Shown one piece after another: positions 37,948 to 46,412 of a stretch of 63,884 bases of DNA. A program made the translations under genes and the position numbers. The stretch is from Streptomyces adustus (GTDB lineage: Bacteria; Actinomycetota; Actinomycetes; Streptomycetales; Streptomycetaceae): NCBI RefSeq assembly GCF_009377175.1, contig NZ_VJZD01000023.1, positions 1-63,884 on the forward strand, in the 5' to 3' direction. Positions within the stretch are counted from its first letter, which is position 1. Each line of letters opens with the position of its first letter. The notes under the pieces were generated by a model. That model worked only from the letters and a program-made list of their open reading frames with translations, had not been told where the DNA came from and did no database searches.

Positions 37948-39045
37948 ATGCTCTGGATCTCCGGCGTGGCCGGCGGACTCGTCCTCCTACTCGTCCTCAG
38001 CAGCATCCTGCGCACCCTCGTGGTGCCGCGCGGTCTCTACTCCGTGCTGGTCTTCCGGCTCTGGTGGCTGCTGCGCCGACTGCTGCGGCTGGCCGCGCCG
38101 TCCGGCGGCTACCGTGCCGTCGACCGCGCGCAGACCTGGCTCGCCCCGCTGATACTGATCGGCATGCTCGCGACCTGGCTGGGCGGAGCCCTGATCGGTT
38201 ACGGCCTGCTGCTGTACGCGCTGTCCCCGCTGTCCTGGACGACCGCCTTCCGCGAGGCGGGCTCCAGTCTGTTCACCCTCGGGTTCGCCAGCGGCGCGCG
38301 GATCAGCCTGTCGGCGCTCGACTTCGTCGCGGCGGCCACCGGCCCGGTCGTCATCGCCCTCCAGATCGCCTACCTGCCCACCCTCTACGCCGCCTACAAC
38401 CGGCGCGAACTGGAGGTCACGCTGCTCCAGTCCCGGGCCGGGGAGCCCGCCTGGGGCCCGGAGATCCTGGCCCGGCAGTGGCTCGTCGACACCGAGACGG
38501 CCCTGCCCGAGCTGTACCGGTCCTGGGAGCGGCTGGCCGCCGACATGGGCGAGAGCCACTCCACGTATCCGGTGCTGCTCGCCTTCCGCTCGCCCCGGCC
38601 GTACCGCAACTGGCTGGTGGGACTGGTCGCCGTGATGGACGCGGCGGCCATGCAGCTCGCGCTGACCCCGCGGATCGCCCCGCCGGAGGCCCGGCTGGTG
38701 CTGCGCGCCGGGTTCACGGCACTGCGGGACATCGCCCGCTCGGTACACGTCCCGTTCGACGCGGATCCGGCCCCGGACGCCCCGATCAAGCTCACCTTCG
38801 CCGAGTTCGAGGAGGCGGTGGCGATGCTGGAGCGCACGGACTTCCGCGCCGAGCGCAGCCCCCGCGAGGCCTGGCCGCACTTCCACGGCTGGCGGGTCAA
38901 CTACGAGGCCATCGCCCACGAGCTGTGCCGCCGCTGCGACGCGGTACCGGCGCCGTGGACCGGCCCCCGCGACTTCCGGGCCGTCTCGGTCTCCCCGCAG
39001 CGTCCGGCCGACCGGCGGCCGCAGTCGCCCGCGGCGGGGCAGTGA
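37948..39045 (+). CDS. Ion-channel-like membrane protein, 365 aa
   Basis: Hydrophobic helices lie at about 5-25, 68-90 and a re-entrant stretch (YALSPLSWTTAFREAGSSLF) followed by a helix (ALDFVAAATGPVVIALQIAY), an arrangement like the pore region of two-helix K+ channel-type proteins. A cytoplasmic helical domain of about 210 residues follows. No canonical TVGYG filter is present; the corresponding place reads FTLGFASG. It is annotated widely in Streptomyces as a conserved membrane protein. ATG 37948 was chosen because it begins the first helix; the longer frame upstream is antisense to the AraC gene. Confidence 0.7.
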   Translation: MLWISGVAGGLVLLLVLSSILRTLVVPRGLYSVLVFRLWWLLRRLLRLAAPSGGYRAVDRAQTWLAPLILIGMLATWLGGALIGYGLLLYALSPLSWTTAFREAGSSLFTLGFASGARISLSALDFVAAATGPVVIALQIAYLPTLYAAYNRRELEVTLLQSRAGEPAWGPEILARQWLVDTETALPELYRSWERLAADMGESHSTYPVLLAFRSPRPYRNWLVGLVAVMDAAAMQLALTPRIAPPEARLVLRAGFTALRDIARSVHVPFDADPAPDAPIKLTFAEFEEAVAMLERTDFRAERSPREAWPHFHGWRVNYEAIAHELCRRCDAVPAPWTGPRDFRAVSVSPQRPADRRPQSPAAGQ

Positions 39046-39170
39046 GGGGACGGTTCCGGCGGCCGGTACGCCGCTGACATGATCCGATCCGCCGCGTTAT
39101 GCTCCAGACGCTTGCGACGGGGGAGCGGCACCGGGGGGTGCCGCGGTACGCAACAGGGTGGGGGCCACAG

Positions 39171-40754
39171 GTGGTTGAGGACGCGCGACCGCGCGCAGGG
39201 TGGACACTGGCGTGGACCGCGGCGGCCGTCGTGGCGGCGGGGGCGGTCATCGGACTGGCGGTGGAGTTCCACTGGCTGGGGTGGACGTCGATCCCCGGCG
39301 GTTCCTGCGGCAGCGACCTCGACCCCTGCCCCGACGGCACCATGCCGACCATCCTGCTGGCGTTCCTGTGCACCTTCGCCGGGTTCGGTGCGACGGCCGC
39401 GGCCCTCGCCGCGTTCACCCGGATCCGTCCCGGCCGGGCGCTGCCCGCCGTGCTCGTCGTGGTGGGCGTGCTGCTCGCCCTGTGGCCCGGCCGGCAGTTC
39501 TACGTGTGGTTGCGCGGTCCGGTCCTCGACCCCGTGTGGCAGGCCGACCGCGACCGCCCGTCGACGGTGCGCGGCCTCGGCGTGTGGACCGTCGGCGAGA
39601 ACGCCGCGACGGTGGTCCGCGTACGCGGTGACGCGCTCGTCGCGTACGACTCCCGCGACGGGGACCGGCGCTGGTCCCTGACGGCGCCGGTGCGCGGGTC
39701 GGTGTGCGCGATGAGCGCGAGTGTCGTCGACGGTGTCGGTCTGGTCGGCTTCGGACGTTACGGAAAGCCGTGCGACACCGTGTGGGGCGTCGATGTGCGC
39801 AGCGGCCGCAAGCTGTGGCAGCGGGAGATCAGCGGTGTACCCGCGTTCACCACCGCGTCGGACGGCCTGCTCACCGCCGACCGGGGCGTGGCCGTGGCGC
39901 TGGCGGACGGCGCGGTGCACGGCTACGGCCTCGCGGACGGCACGCCCCGCTGGACCGCGAGCCTCAGCGGGACGAGCGGCACGCGCGACGGCGGCGCGGA
40001 CAAGAAGGAGGGCGGCGGCGCGGACACCGGCACCGGGTGCGAGCCGCTGGTCGGCTCCGCCGCCGGTGGCACCACCAGGGTCGTCGTCACCTGCACCGCG
40101 AGCGACGCGACGACCACCTCGGCACGGTTGGTGACCCTGGACAACGCCACCGGCCGGGAGGTCGGGAGCCGTCGGCTGCCGGTGGAGAGTCCCGTCGACA
40201 CCGCCATGGTGGTCTCGGCCGACCCGTTCACCCTGCTGCTCAAGGAGCGGGACGCTCGCGGCGTCGCCGCCGTACTGGCGTACTCCGGCACGGACGACGG
40301 CGACCCGGTGGAGATCCCGCTCAGCGGGAGCGAGGAGGATCTGGCCGTCGCTCCGGTGGCCGAAGCCTTCGCCGCGCGGCCCGCGCTGTCGGCGACGGTC
40401 GGCGACGGCAGGCTCGTCGTGGCGGCCGCGCGACCCGGCGCCGACGGACCCGACCGGGTCGTCGGCTACTCGCTGCGGGACGGAAAACGGCTCTGGCACC
40501 AGGACCTGGGCGGCACGGTCACCGCCCTCGCGCCCGCGGGTCGCGGCCAGGTGGCGGTGTTCGGGGGCGCGGACCGGCTGTGGCGGCTCGACACGGGGGA
40601 CGGGCACCGCCTGGGGGCGGACGACGGGACCCTGGTGCGTGACGTCGACGGCAAGGTCGAGCACACCGCCCAGCTCCTGAGGGCGGACGACACCTGGATC
40701 GTCGTCAACTCCGACGGCGACAGCCGTCCCCCGGTTCTCGGGGTCAGGGGCTGA
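39171..40754 (+). CDS. PQQ-like beta-propeller membrane protein, 527 aa
   Basis: Three transmembrane helices in the first 125 residues anchor a large extracytoplasmic domain built of PQQ/WD-type blades (VWTVGENAATVVRVRGDALV, DVRSGRKLWQREISG, LADGTPRWTASLSG, YSLRDGKRLWHQDLGGTVTA). Each blade has the A-x-D/G-x-x-G-x-x-x-W pattern typical of PQQ-like propellers. A Gly/Asp/Lys-rich insertion near residue 280 is low complexity. GTG 39171 follows GGGGGCCACAG; an upstream frame-mate exists at 39099. The 3' end overlaps the MarR gene by 11 bp tail to tail. Ligand unknown. Confidence 0.8.
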   Translation: MVEDARPRAGWTLAWTAAAVVAAGAVIGLAVEFHWLGWTSIPGGSCGSDLDPCPDGTMPTILLAFLCTFAGFGATAAALAAFTRIRPGRALPAVLVVVGVLLALWPGRQFYVWLRGPVLDPVWQADRDRPSTVRGLGVWTVGENAATVVRVRGDALVAYDSRDGDRRWSLTAPVRGSVCAMSASVVDGVGLVGFGRYGKPCDTVWGVDVRSGRKLWQREISGVPAFTTASDGLLTADRGVAVALADGAVHGYGLADGTPRWTASLSGTSGTRDGGADKKEGGGADTGTGCEPLVGSAAGGTTRVVVTCTASDATTTSARLVTLDNATGREVGSRRLPVESPVDTAMVVSADPFTLLLKERDARGVAAVLAYSGTDDGDPVEIPLSGSEEDLAVAPVAEAFAARPALSATVGDGRLVVAAARPGADGPDRVVGYSLRDGKRLWHQDLGGTVTALAPAGRGQVAVFGGADRLWRLDTGDGHRLGADDGTLVRDVDGKVEHTAQLLRADDTWIVVNSDGDSRPPVLGVRG

Positions 40755-41160
40755 CGGATGGTTCGGCCTGCTCCTCGGTCAGCATCCGGGCCAGCGCCGC
40801 GCGCTGCAACGGCAGTACCTCGGCGTGCAGGTCGCGCCCCTTGCGGGTGAGCGCGACCCACACACCGCGGCGGTCCTCCACACAGACGGAACGCTCGACC
40901 AGACCGTCCTTTTCCAGCCGCCCGATGAGGCGGGACAGCGCGCTCTGACTCAGATGCACCCGCCCGACGAGGTTCTGCACGCGGCAGAGCCCGCCCTCCA
41001 CGGGCGACTCGGCGTCGAGGATGTCGAGCACCTCGAAGTCGCTCGCGCCCAGGCCGTACGGGTGCAGCACACGGTCGATCTCGCACATCGTGCGTGCGTG
41101 CACCGCCAGGATGTCCCGCCACTGTTGTTCGAGCCGGGCGGTCGCCGTGTTCACTGCCAT
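40744..41160 (-). CDS. MarR-family transcriptional regulator, 138 aa
   Basis: This is a winged helix-turn-helix repressor-type protein. The recognition region is CRVQNLVGRVHLSQSALSRL followed by IGRLEKDGLVERSVC and the wing VEDRRGVWVALTRKG, all hallmarks of MarR proteins. Flanking helices form the usual dimerisation domain. It probably controls itself or the neighbouring VOC gene. ATG 41160 is the likely start. Confidence 0.92.
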   Translation of the reverse strand: MAVNTATARLEQQWRDILAVHARTMCEIDRVLHPYGLGASDFEVLDILDAESPVEGGLCRVQNLVGRVHLSQSALSRLIGRLEKDGLVERSVCVEDRRGVWVALTRKGRDLHAEVLPLQRAALARMLTEEQAEPSVSP

Positions 41161-41267
41161 ACCCGCACGGTAACACCGAACCGGCCATTTGTTGAGTATG
41201 CAACTAGTGCATGCGCATGCGGCGGAACCGGCGGAACCCGGTCTCAAGCCACCGTGTCGTCCCGGTC

Positions 41268-41618
41268 TCAGGCCACCGGGTCCTCGATGAGCCCCACCAT
41301 GTTCCCCTCGGCGTCCTTCACGGACGCGATCAGCCGCCCGCCGCCCACGTCCTGCACGTCCTGCACGGTCTCGGCGCCCGCCGCCACCAGCGCCGCGAGC
41401 TGCGCCCGGATGTCGGTGACGTGCCAGAACGGCACCGGCCCGGTCAGGCCCTTGCCGTGTCCGTTCGGGTCGAGGCCCACGTCCTGGCCGGCGTCCTTGA
41501 ACCCGACGTAGTAGGGCTCGTCCACGTACGGCTCGACCCCCAGCAGCGCGCTGAACAGGGTCTTCGCCTGGGCGAGGTCCTTGACGGGGTAGATGATCGT
41601 CTTGACGCCCGCGGTCAT
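41268..41618 (-). CDS. VOC-family (glyoxalase/bleomycin-resistance fold) protein, 116 aa
   Basis: Two beta-alpha-beta-beta-beta modules of the vicinal-oxygen-chelate fold are visible: MTAGVKTIIYPVKDLAQAKT with FSALLGVEPYVDEPYYVGF, and FWHVTDIRAQLAALVAAGAE with GGGRLIASVKDAEGNMVGLI. The usual roles are metal-dependent isomerases, dioxygenases or resistance proteins; the substrate here is unknown. ATG 41618 starts the first strand. A 47-bp tandem repeat lies upstream, toward the LacI gene. Confidence 0.88.
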   Translation of the reverse strand: MTAGVKTIIYPVKDLAQAKTLFSALLGVEPYVDEPYYVGFKDAGQDVGLDPNGHGKGLTGPVPFWHVTDIRAQLAALVAAGAETVQDVQDVGGGRLIASVKDAEGNMVGLIEDPVA

Positions 41619-41825
41619 GGCGTACTCCTCGGTGAAGGTGGGGGCCGACAGGCCGACGCGGCGCGCCGGTGTCGTACCGGCGTGTTCCGTCGGTGCTCTC
41701 ACGTTAAGCCGGGCGACCGCTCGGCGGCTTCTCCGATCCTGACCGGTCGGCGACCGTCAGGCGGCCGACGGCCCCACCCGCGACGGACCGGTCCGGGAAG
41801 CACGGACGGTGCCGCCCGTTCCCCC

Positions 41826-42013
41826 GAACGATGACCGGTCCGCCCGCGCCACGGCCACTCACGTCGGCACCCGAACGGTGACCGGCCCGACCGTGCCACG
41901 GCCACTCACGTCGGCACCGGAACGGTGACCGGTCCGCCCGCGCCACGACCACTCACGTCGGTCCCCGAACGATGACCGGCCCGACCGTCTCACGTGCCGC
42001 TCATGTCGATTCG
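41826..42013. repeat. Four tandem 47-bp repeats
   Basis: Units start at 41826, 41873, 41920 and 41967 with a constant 47-bp period. The consensus begins GAACGRTGACCGGYCCGMCC and ends in ACTCACGTCGG plus four bases. The last unit overlaps the stop codon of the LacI gene (42001). The array fills most of the gap between the LacI and VOC genes. Confidence 0.9.
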
Positions 42014-43032
42014 CGCTTGACCAGCTCGGTCGGCAGGATCACCGCGGCCGTGTCCTCGCCGCCGATCTGGGCGAGCAGCACGCGCACCATCTCGTTGCTG
42101 ATCCGGTCCCAGGGCTGACGGATGGTGGTGAGGGCGGGCGTGGCCGCGACCGCCGCGGGGGAGTCGTCGAAGCCTCCGACAGCGATGTCATCCGGCACCC
42201 GCAGACCGGCCCGCCGCAGCGCGGCCAGCACGCCCTGGGCCATCAGGTCGGAGGCGACGAACACCGCGTCCAGGTCGGGGGCCTGCGCGAGCAGCCGCTC
42301 GGCGCCCGCCTCGCCGCTGGCCCGGCTGTAGTCGCCGGAGACGACGAGCCGTTCGTCGAAGTCGACACCGGCCTCGGCGAGCACCTCCCGGTAGCCGGCG
42401 AGCCGCTCCACACCGCCCGGGGTGTCGAGCGGACCGGTGACCACGCCGATCCGGCGGCGGCCGAGCGACAGCAGATGACGCACCATGTCCCGGGCGCCGT
42501 CCCGGTCGTCGGCGGCCACGTAGCTCACCTTGGAGCCGAGCCCGATCGGCTTGCCGCACGCGACGAGCGGCACGCCCGCCGCGCACAGCTCCTCCGCCAC
42601 CGGGTCGCCGGAGTGGCTGGAGACCAGCAGCACCCCGTCCACGTGCCCGGCGGTGATGTAGCGCGCTATGCGCCGCCGCTCGTCCTCGGTGCCCGCCAGC
42701 ATCAGCAGCAGCGGTATGTCGTGCGCGGCCAGCGCCTGGGTGCAGCCGCGCAGCAGGATGTTGAAGTTCGGGTCCTCGAAGAACCGCTCCTGCGGCTCGG
42801 TCAGCAGGAAGCCGACCGAGTCCGACCGTCCCGTGATGAGGGAGCGGGCGTGCCGGTTGACGACGTAGCCCGTGCGACGGATGGCGGCGTTGACCGCCTC
42901 CTGTGCGGTGGGGCTGACGTAGTGGCCGCCGTTGAGCACGCGCGAGACTGTGCCCCGGGAGACCCCTGCCTCGCGCGCCACGTCATGGATGGTCGGCGGC
43001 TTCCGCCGGCCCCCCGCATTGTTCATGGTCAT
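42001..43032 (-). CDS. LacI-family regulator of the galactan/galactoside module, 343 aa
   Basis: The DNA-binding headpiece (PPTIHDVAREAGVSRGTVSR, VLNGGHYVSPTAQEAV) is followed by a sugar-binding core of the LacI/GalR type (SVGFLLTEPQERFFEDPNFN to DDIAVGGFDDSPAAVAATPA) and TTIRQPWDRISNEMVRVLL. The ATG at 43032 overlaps the stop of the upstream permease gene (ATGA), so it is expressed with the transporter. Two palindromic sites of the LacI operator type lie between the operon and the divergent GH42 gene. I infer that this protein represses both directions and is released by a galacto-oligosaccharide. Confidence 0.9.
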   Translation of the reverse strand: MTMNNAGGRRKPPTIHDVAREAGVSRGTVSRVLNGGHYVSPTAQEAVNAAIRRTGYVVNRHARSLITGRSDSVGFLLTEPQERFFEDPNFNILLRGCTQALAAHDIPLLLMLAGTEDERRRIARYITAGHVDGVLLVSSHSGDPVAEELCAAGVPLVACGKPIGLGSKVSYVAADDRDGARDMVRHLLSLGRRRIGVVTGPLDTPGGVERLAGYREVLAEAGVDFDERLVVSGDYSRASGEAGAERLLAQAPDLDAVFVASDLMAQGVLAALRRAGLRVPDDIAVGGFDDSPAAVAATPALTTIRQPWDRISNEMVRVLLAQIGGEDTAAVILPTELVKREST

Positions 43033-43934
43033 GACTTTACGGCCCCGGACAGCAGGTCCAGGCTCCAGAACCGTTGAACGACCAGGAAGAGCGCGATCAG
43101 CGGGAGCACCGCGAGGAAGGCGCCCGTGATCACGAGGGTGTACAGGGCCGGGGTGTTCGACCCCTGTTCCAGGAGGGTGTACAGGCCGACCGTGAGCGGG
43201 AACTTCTCGTCGTCGCTGAGCATGATGTACGGCAGCAGGAAGTTGTTCCAGACCGCCACGAACTGGAACAGGAACACGGTGACCAGTCCGGGCACCATCA
43301 TCGGCAGCGCGATCCGGGTGAAGATCCGCCACTCGCTCGCCCCGTCCATCCGCCCGGCCTCGACCACGTCGGAGGGGACCGCGGCGGCGGCGTAGATCCG
43401 GGCGAGGTAGACGCCGTAGGGGGCGAGGATCTGCGGCAGCAGCACGGACAGCTGGGAGCCGGTGAGGTCGGCCTTCGCCATCAGCAGGTACTGCGGGACG
43501 GCGAGGATCACCGGCGGCATGAGGACGCCCGCCAGCAGGAGGTTGAACAGGGTCTCCCGGCCGCGGAAGCGGTAGATCGCCAGCGCGTAGCCGCTCACGG
43601 CCGAGACGGCCGTCGACAGCAGGGCGCCCAGGCCGGCGTAGAGGGCGGAGTTGCCCATCCACTTCCAGTACACGCCGTCGCGATAGGTGCTCAGCTCCTT
43701 GACGTTGTCGGTGAAGCCGCTGCCCGGCAGGAAGGTGAACGTGGAGAAGAGTTCGTGACCGGACTTGGTGGACGCGATCACCACCCAGGCCACCGGGAGC
43801 AGGCAGTACAGCGCGCCGAGCAGCAGGGTCACGGTCGGGACCAGCGCGATCCGCCGGTGCAGCGGCGGCCCCTGGGCGGTGCCCGGGGTGGTGCCGGCGG
43901 CGGGTGCGGCCTTGCGGACGGCAAGAGAACTCAT
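43029..43934 (-). CDS. Sugar ABC transporter permease, MalG-type, 301 aa
   Basis: This is an inner-membrane subunit of a carbohydrate ABC importer. Six transmembrane helices are present, and the EAA loop contacting the ATPase reads VEAGRMDGASEWRIFTRIAL. Length and motif position fit the MalG/LacG class. It overlaps the other permease and the LacI gene by 4 nt each, so the transporter genes form one operon. No ATPase gene is present; in Streptomyces such importers usually share the MsiK ATPase encoded elsewhere. Confidence 0.93.
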   Translation of the reverse strand: MSSLAVRKAAPAAGTTPGTAQGPPLHRRIALVPTVTLLLGALYCLLPVAWVVIASTKSGHELFSTFTFLPGSGFTDNVKELSTYRDGVYWKWMGNSALYAGLGALLSTAVSAVSGYALAIYRFRGRETLFNLLLAGVLMPPVILAVPQYLLMAKADLTGSQLSVLLPQILAPYGVYLARIYAAAAVPSDVVEAGRMDGASEWRIFTRIALPMMVPGLVTVFLFQFVAVWNNFLLPYIMLSDDEKFPLTVGLYTLLEQGSNTPALYTLVITGAFLAVLPLIALFLVVQRFWSLDLLSGAVKS

Positions 43935-44857
43935 CGGGCGGCCTCCTGCTTGTTGCGGCGGTTCGCGGCCCGCAGGAACCCGAAGGACAGCACGAGCGTG
44001 ACGAAGGCGATCAGTGTCGCCTCGGCGGCGGCCGCGTAGATGTCCCCCTTGCCGAAGGCGTCCTGGTACACCTTCATCAGCGGACTCCAGGTGGTGGGCA
44101 GGGAGTTGGTGAGCGGTTTGAGGGTGGTGGGTTCGTTGTACACCTGGAGCGTCGCGATGATCGAGAAGAAGAAGGTCAGCACCAGCGAGGGCGCCACCAT
44201 CGGGATCTTGATCCGCAGCGCGATCTGGAGCGGGGTGGCGCCGTCCAGCTCGGCCGCCTCGTACACCTCGGCCGGGATGGCCTGGAGCGCGGTGTAGATG
44301 ACGATCATGTTGAAGCCGGTGCCGCCCCAGACCGCGATGTTCGACAGGGCGAGGTAGAGCGGACCGCCGTCCAGCAGGTCCGGCTGCGGCAGGCCCAGTT
44401 TCGCCAGTACGAAGTAGAAGGGGCTGACGTCGGGCAGGTACAGGAAGCCCCACAGCAGCGCGGCCACGACGCCGGGGATGGCGTACGGCAGGAAGATCGC
44501 GAGCCGGGTGAACGGGGCGAGCCGCACCTTGTCGGCGTCGAGCATCAGCGCGAAGAGCAGGGCGAGCCCGAGCATCACGGGCACGACGATGCAGCCGTAG
44601 CCGAGGACGTGCAGCGCGCCGCCGAGCAGTTCGTCGTCCGTGAGGGCGGCGGTGTAGTTCTGGAACCCGGCCCAGACCTCCTGCCGGGCGCCCGAGCCCA
44701 GGCCGAGCCCGGAGACGTGCACCTTGCGGAAGCTGAGCCAGAGCGCGTACCCGATGGGCAGCGCGAAGAACAGGCAGAAGAGGATCGTCGCGGGGAGCAG
44801 GAAGGCGTACGGGGCCCCCTTGACCCCGTACGACCTCCGGTGTGCCGGGGTGGTCAC
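43931..44857 (-). CDS. Sugar ABC transporter permease, MalF-type, 308 aa
   Basis: This is a membrane subunit with six helices and the EAA loop VYEAAELDGATPLQIALRIK. GTG 44857 (VTTPAHRRSYGVKGAPYAFL) overlaps the end of the binding-protein gene, and its stop overlaps the second permease. It pairs with the MalG-type subunit at 43029 to form the importer channel for the sugar released by the GH42/GH53 enzymes. Confidence 0.93.
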   Translation of the reverse strand: MTTPAHRRSYGVKGAPYAFLLPATILFCLFFALPIGYALWLSFRKVHVSGLGLGSGARQEVWAGFQNYTAALTDDELLGGALHVLGYGCIVVPVMLGLALLFALMLDADKVRLAPFTRLAIFLPYAIPGVVAALLWGFLYLPDVSPFYFVLAKLGLPQPDLLDGGPLYLALSNIAVWGGTGFNMIVIYTALQAIPAEVYEAAELDGATPLQIALRIKIPMVAPSLVLTFFFSIIATLQVYNEPTTLKPLTNSLPTTWSPLMKVYQDAFGKGDIYAAAAEATLIAFVTLVLSFGFLRAANRRNKQEAAR

Positions 44858-46173
44858 TGAGCGACCCCGAAGCCCTGCTTCTTGAGGTCGGCCACCGTCT
44901 CGTCCTGCATGGAGTCCAGGGCGGCGGCGAAGTCCGACTTGTTCTTCGCGGCGGCGCCGAAGGCGTCGTTGAACGACGCGTAGGCGACGTTCACGTTCGG
45001 GCCCCACGCGGACGGCGCGGTGGTCTCGGCGATCTTGGCGGCCTGGGTGTAGAAGTCGGCCTGGTTGGCGAAGTAGTCCGGCGGGGTGAGGAAGGCGCCG
45101 CTGGTCTGGGCGGCCTTGGAGGCCGGGTAGATGCCGCTCTCCTTGGCCAGCGCGTTGAGCGCGTCCTTGTCGGTGTTGAGCCACGCGGCGAACTCGGCGG
45201 CGGCCGCCTGGTGCTTGGAGTCCGTGGTGACGGCCGTCGAGGAGCCGCCCCAGCTGCCGGTGACGTTCTCGCCCGCGGACCACTGGGGGAGCGGGGCCAT
45301 GGCCCACTTGCCCTTGGTGTCGGGTGCCGCCGTGGTGAGCGTGCCCGGCGCCCACACGGCGCTGACCCAGGCGATCTGCTTGCCGGTGTCGAGGGCCTTG
45401 TTCCAGGCCGGGGTGTACATCGGCTGGTTGTCGATGACGCCCTCCTTGACCAGGCCGCCCCAGAACTTGGCGACCTTCTGGCTCGCCGCGTCGTTGATGC
45501 CGACCTTCCACTTGTTGCCGGAGGCCGTCCACCACTTGGCGCCGGCCTGCTGGGCCAGGCCCGCGAAGAGGCCCGAGTCGTTGGCGGAGAACGTGGTGAG
45601 GTCCGTGTCCGGCGAGGCCTTCTTCAGCTTGCGGGCGGTCTCGGCGAACTGGTCCCAGGTCGTGGGGACCGTCAGGCCGTACTTCTTGAACAGATCCTGG
45701 CGGTAGTAGAACATCATCGGCCCGATGTCCTGCGGGATCGCGTAGACCGCGTCGGTGCCGAGCGTGGTCTGCTGCCAGACGCCGTCGGCGAACTCGTTCT
45801 TCGCGTCGCCGACGTTCTTGGATATGTCGGCCAGCGCGTCGTTGCTGACCAGGGTCGGCAGCGCCTGGTACTCGGCCTGCACCAGGTCCGGCGCCTGCTT
45901 GGCCTTGTGGGCGGTGAGGATCTTGGTGATCAGCGAGTCGCCGGAGGCCTGCTTCTTGACCGTGACGGTGATCTGTTCCTTCTTGCCCTGGCCCTTGTTC
46001 CACAGGTCGACGACCTTGTCCATGCCGGGCGTCCAGGTCCAGTACGTGAGCGAGACCGGCCCCGACGCGGCCTCGCCGGTGTCGCCGGACGAACCGCAAG
46101 CGGCGAGGGCGGTGGCGCCGAGGGCGACGGCGACGGTGGTTGCCACGAGGCGACGGCGCTTCGTGTTCGGCAT
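44854..46173 (-). CDS. Sugar-binding lipoprotein of ABC importer, 439 aa
   Basis: A lipoprotein signal (VATTVAVALGATALAACGSS, lipobox LAAC) precedes a periplasmic-binding-type domain of the cluster that binds oligosaccharides (LTYWTWTPGMDKVVDLWNKG, SANDSGLFAGLAQQAGAKWW, GSWGGSSTAVTTDSKHQAAA). The mature protein is anchored outside the membrane and delivers its ligand to the permeases encoded downstream. The neighbouring GH42 and GH53 genes point to galactosides or beta-1,4-galacto-oligosaccharides as the ligand. Confidence 0.93.
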   Translation of the reverse strand: MPNTKRRRLVATTVAVALGATALAACGSSGDTGEAASGPVSLTYWTWTPGMDKVVDLWNKGQGKKEQITVTVKKQASGDSLITKILTAHKAKQAPDLVQAEYQALPTLVSNDALADISKNVGDAKNEFADGVWQQTTLGTDAVYAIPQDIGPMMFYYRQDLFKKYGLTVPTTWDQFAETARKLKKASPDTDLTTFSANDSGLFAGLAQQAGAKWWTASGNKWKVGINDAASQKVAKFWGGLVKEGVIDNQPMYTPAWNKALDTGKQIAWVSAVWAPGTLTTAAPDTKGKWAMAPLPQWSAGENVTGSWGGSSTAVTTDSKHQAAAAEFAAWLNTDKDALNALAKESGIYPASKAAQTSGAFLTPPDYFANQADFYTQAAKIAETTAPSAWGPNVNVAYASFNDAFGAAAKNKSDFAAALDSMQDETVADLKKQGFGVAQ

Positions 46174-46228
46174 GGATCTCTCCCCTGACCTGGGGCCCCC
46201 GCCCTGATGCGAGGGCCTGCCATGCTGC

Positions 46229-46242
46229 TGTGAGCGTTCACA
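46229..46242. promoter_or_regulatory. LacI-type operator, copy 1
   Basis: TGTGAGCGTTCACA, a near-perfect palindrome (only the central GC/GT step breaks symmetry), lies 56 bp upstream of the binding-protein ATG. It matches the half-site style of the LacI/GalR family. Confidence 0.8.
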
Positions 46243-46283
46243 TGATCAAGGTCTCGATGCGGCATGAGACCCTGCCATGCGTC

Positions 46284-46297
46284 TGTGAGCGTTCACA
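46284..46297. promoter_or_regulatory. LacI-type operator, copy 2
   Basis: An identical TGTGAGCGTTCACA lies 55 bp from copy 1, with a shared CTGCCATGC just before each. It is on the GH42 side of the intergenic region, so one regulator could control both divergent transcripts, possibly by looping. Confidence 0.8.
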
Positions 46298-46412
46298 GTA
46301 GAGAAACATCCCAGACACTTGTCAATGGTTGTTGCTGTGCGGTTATGTTGGGCTCACGCCGCCAACGATGTGTGTGCACGTTCCCAAATGATCGATTAAA
46401 CGGGAGAGATCC

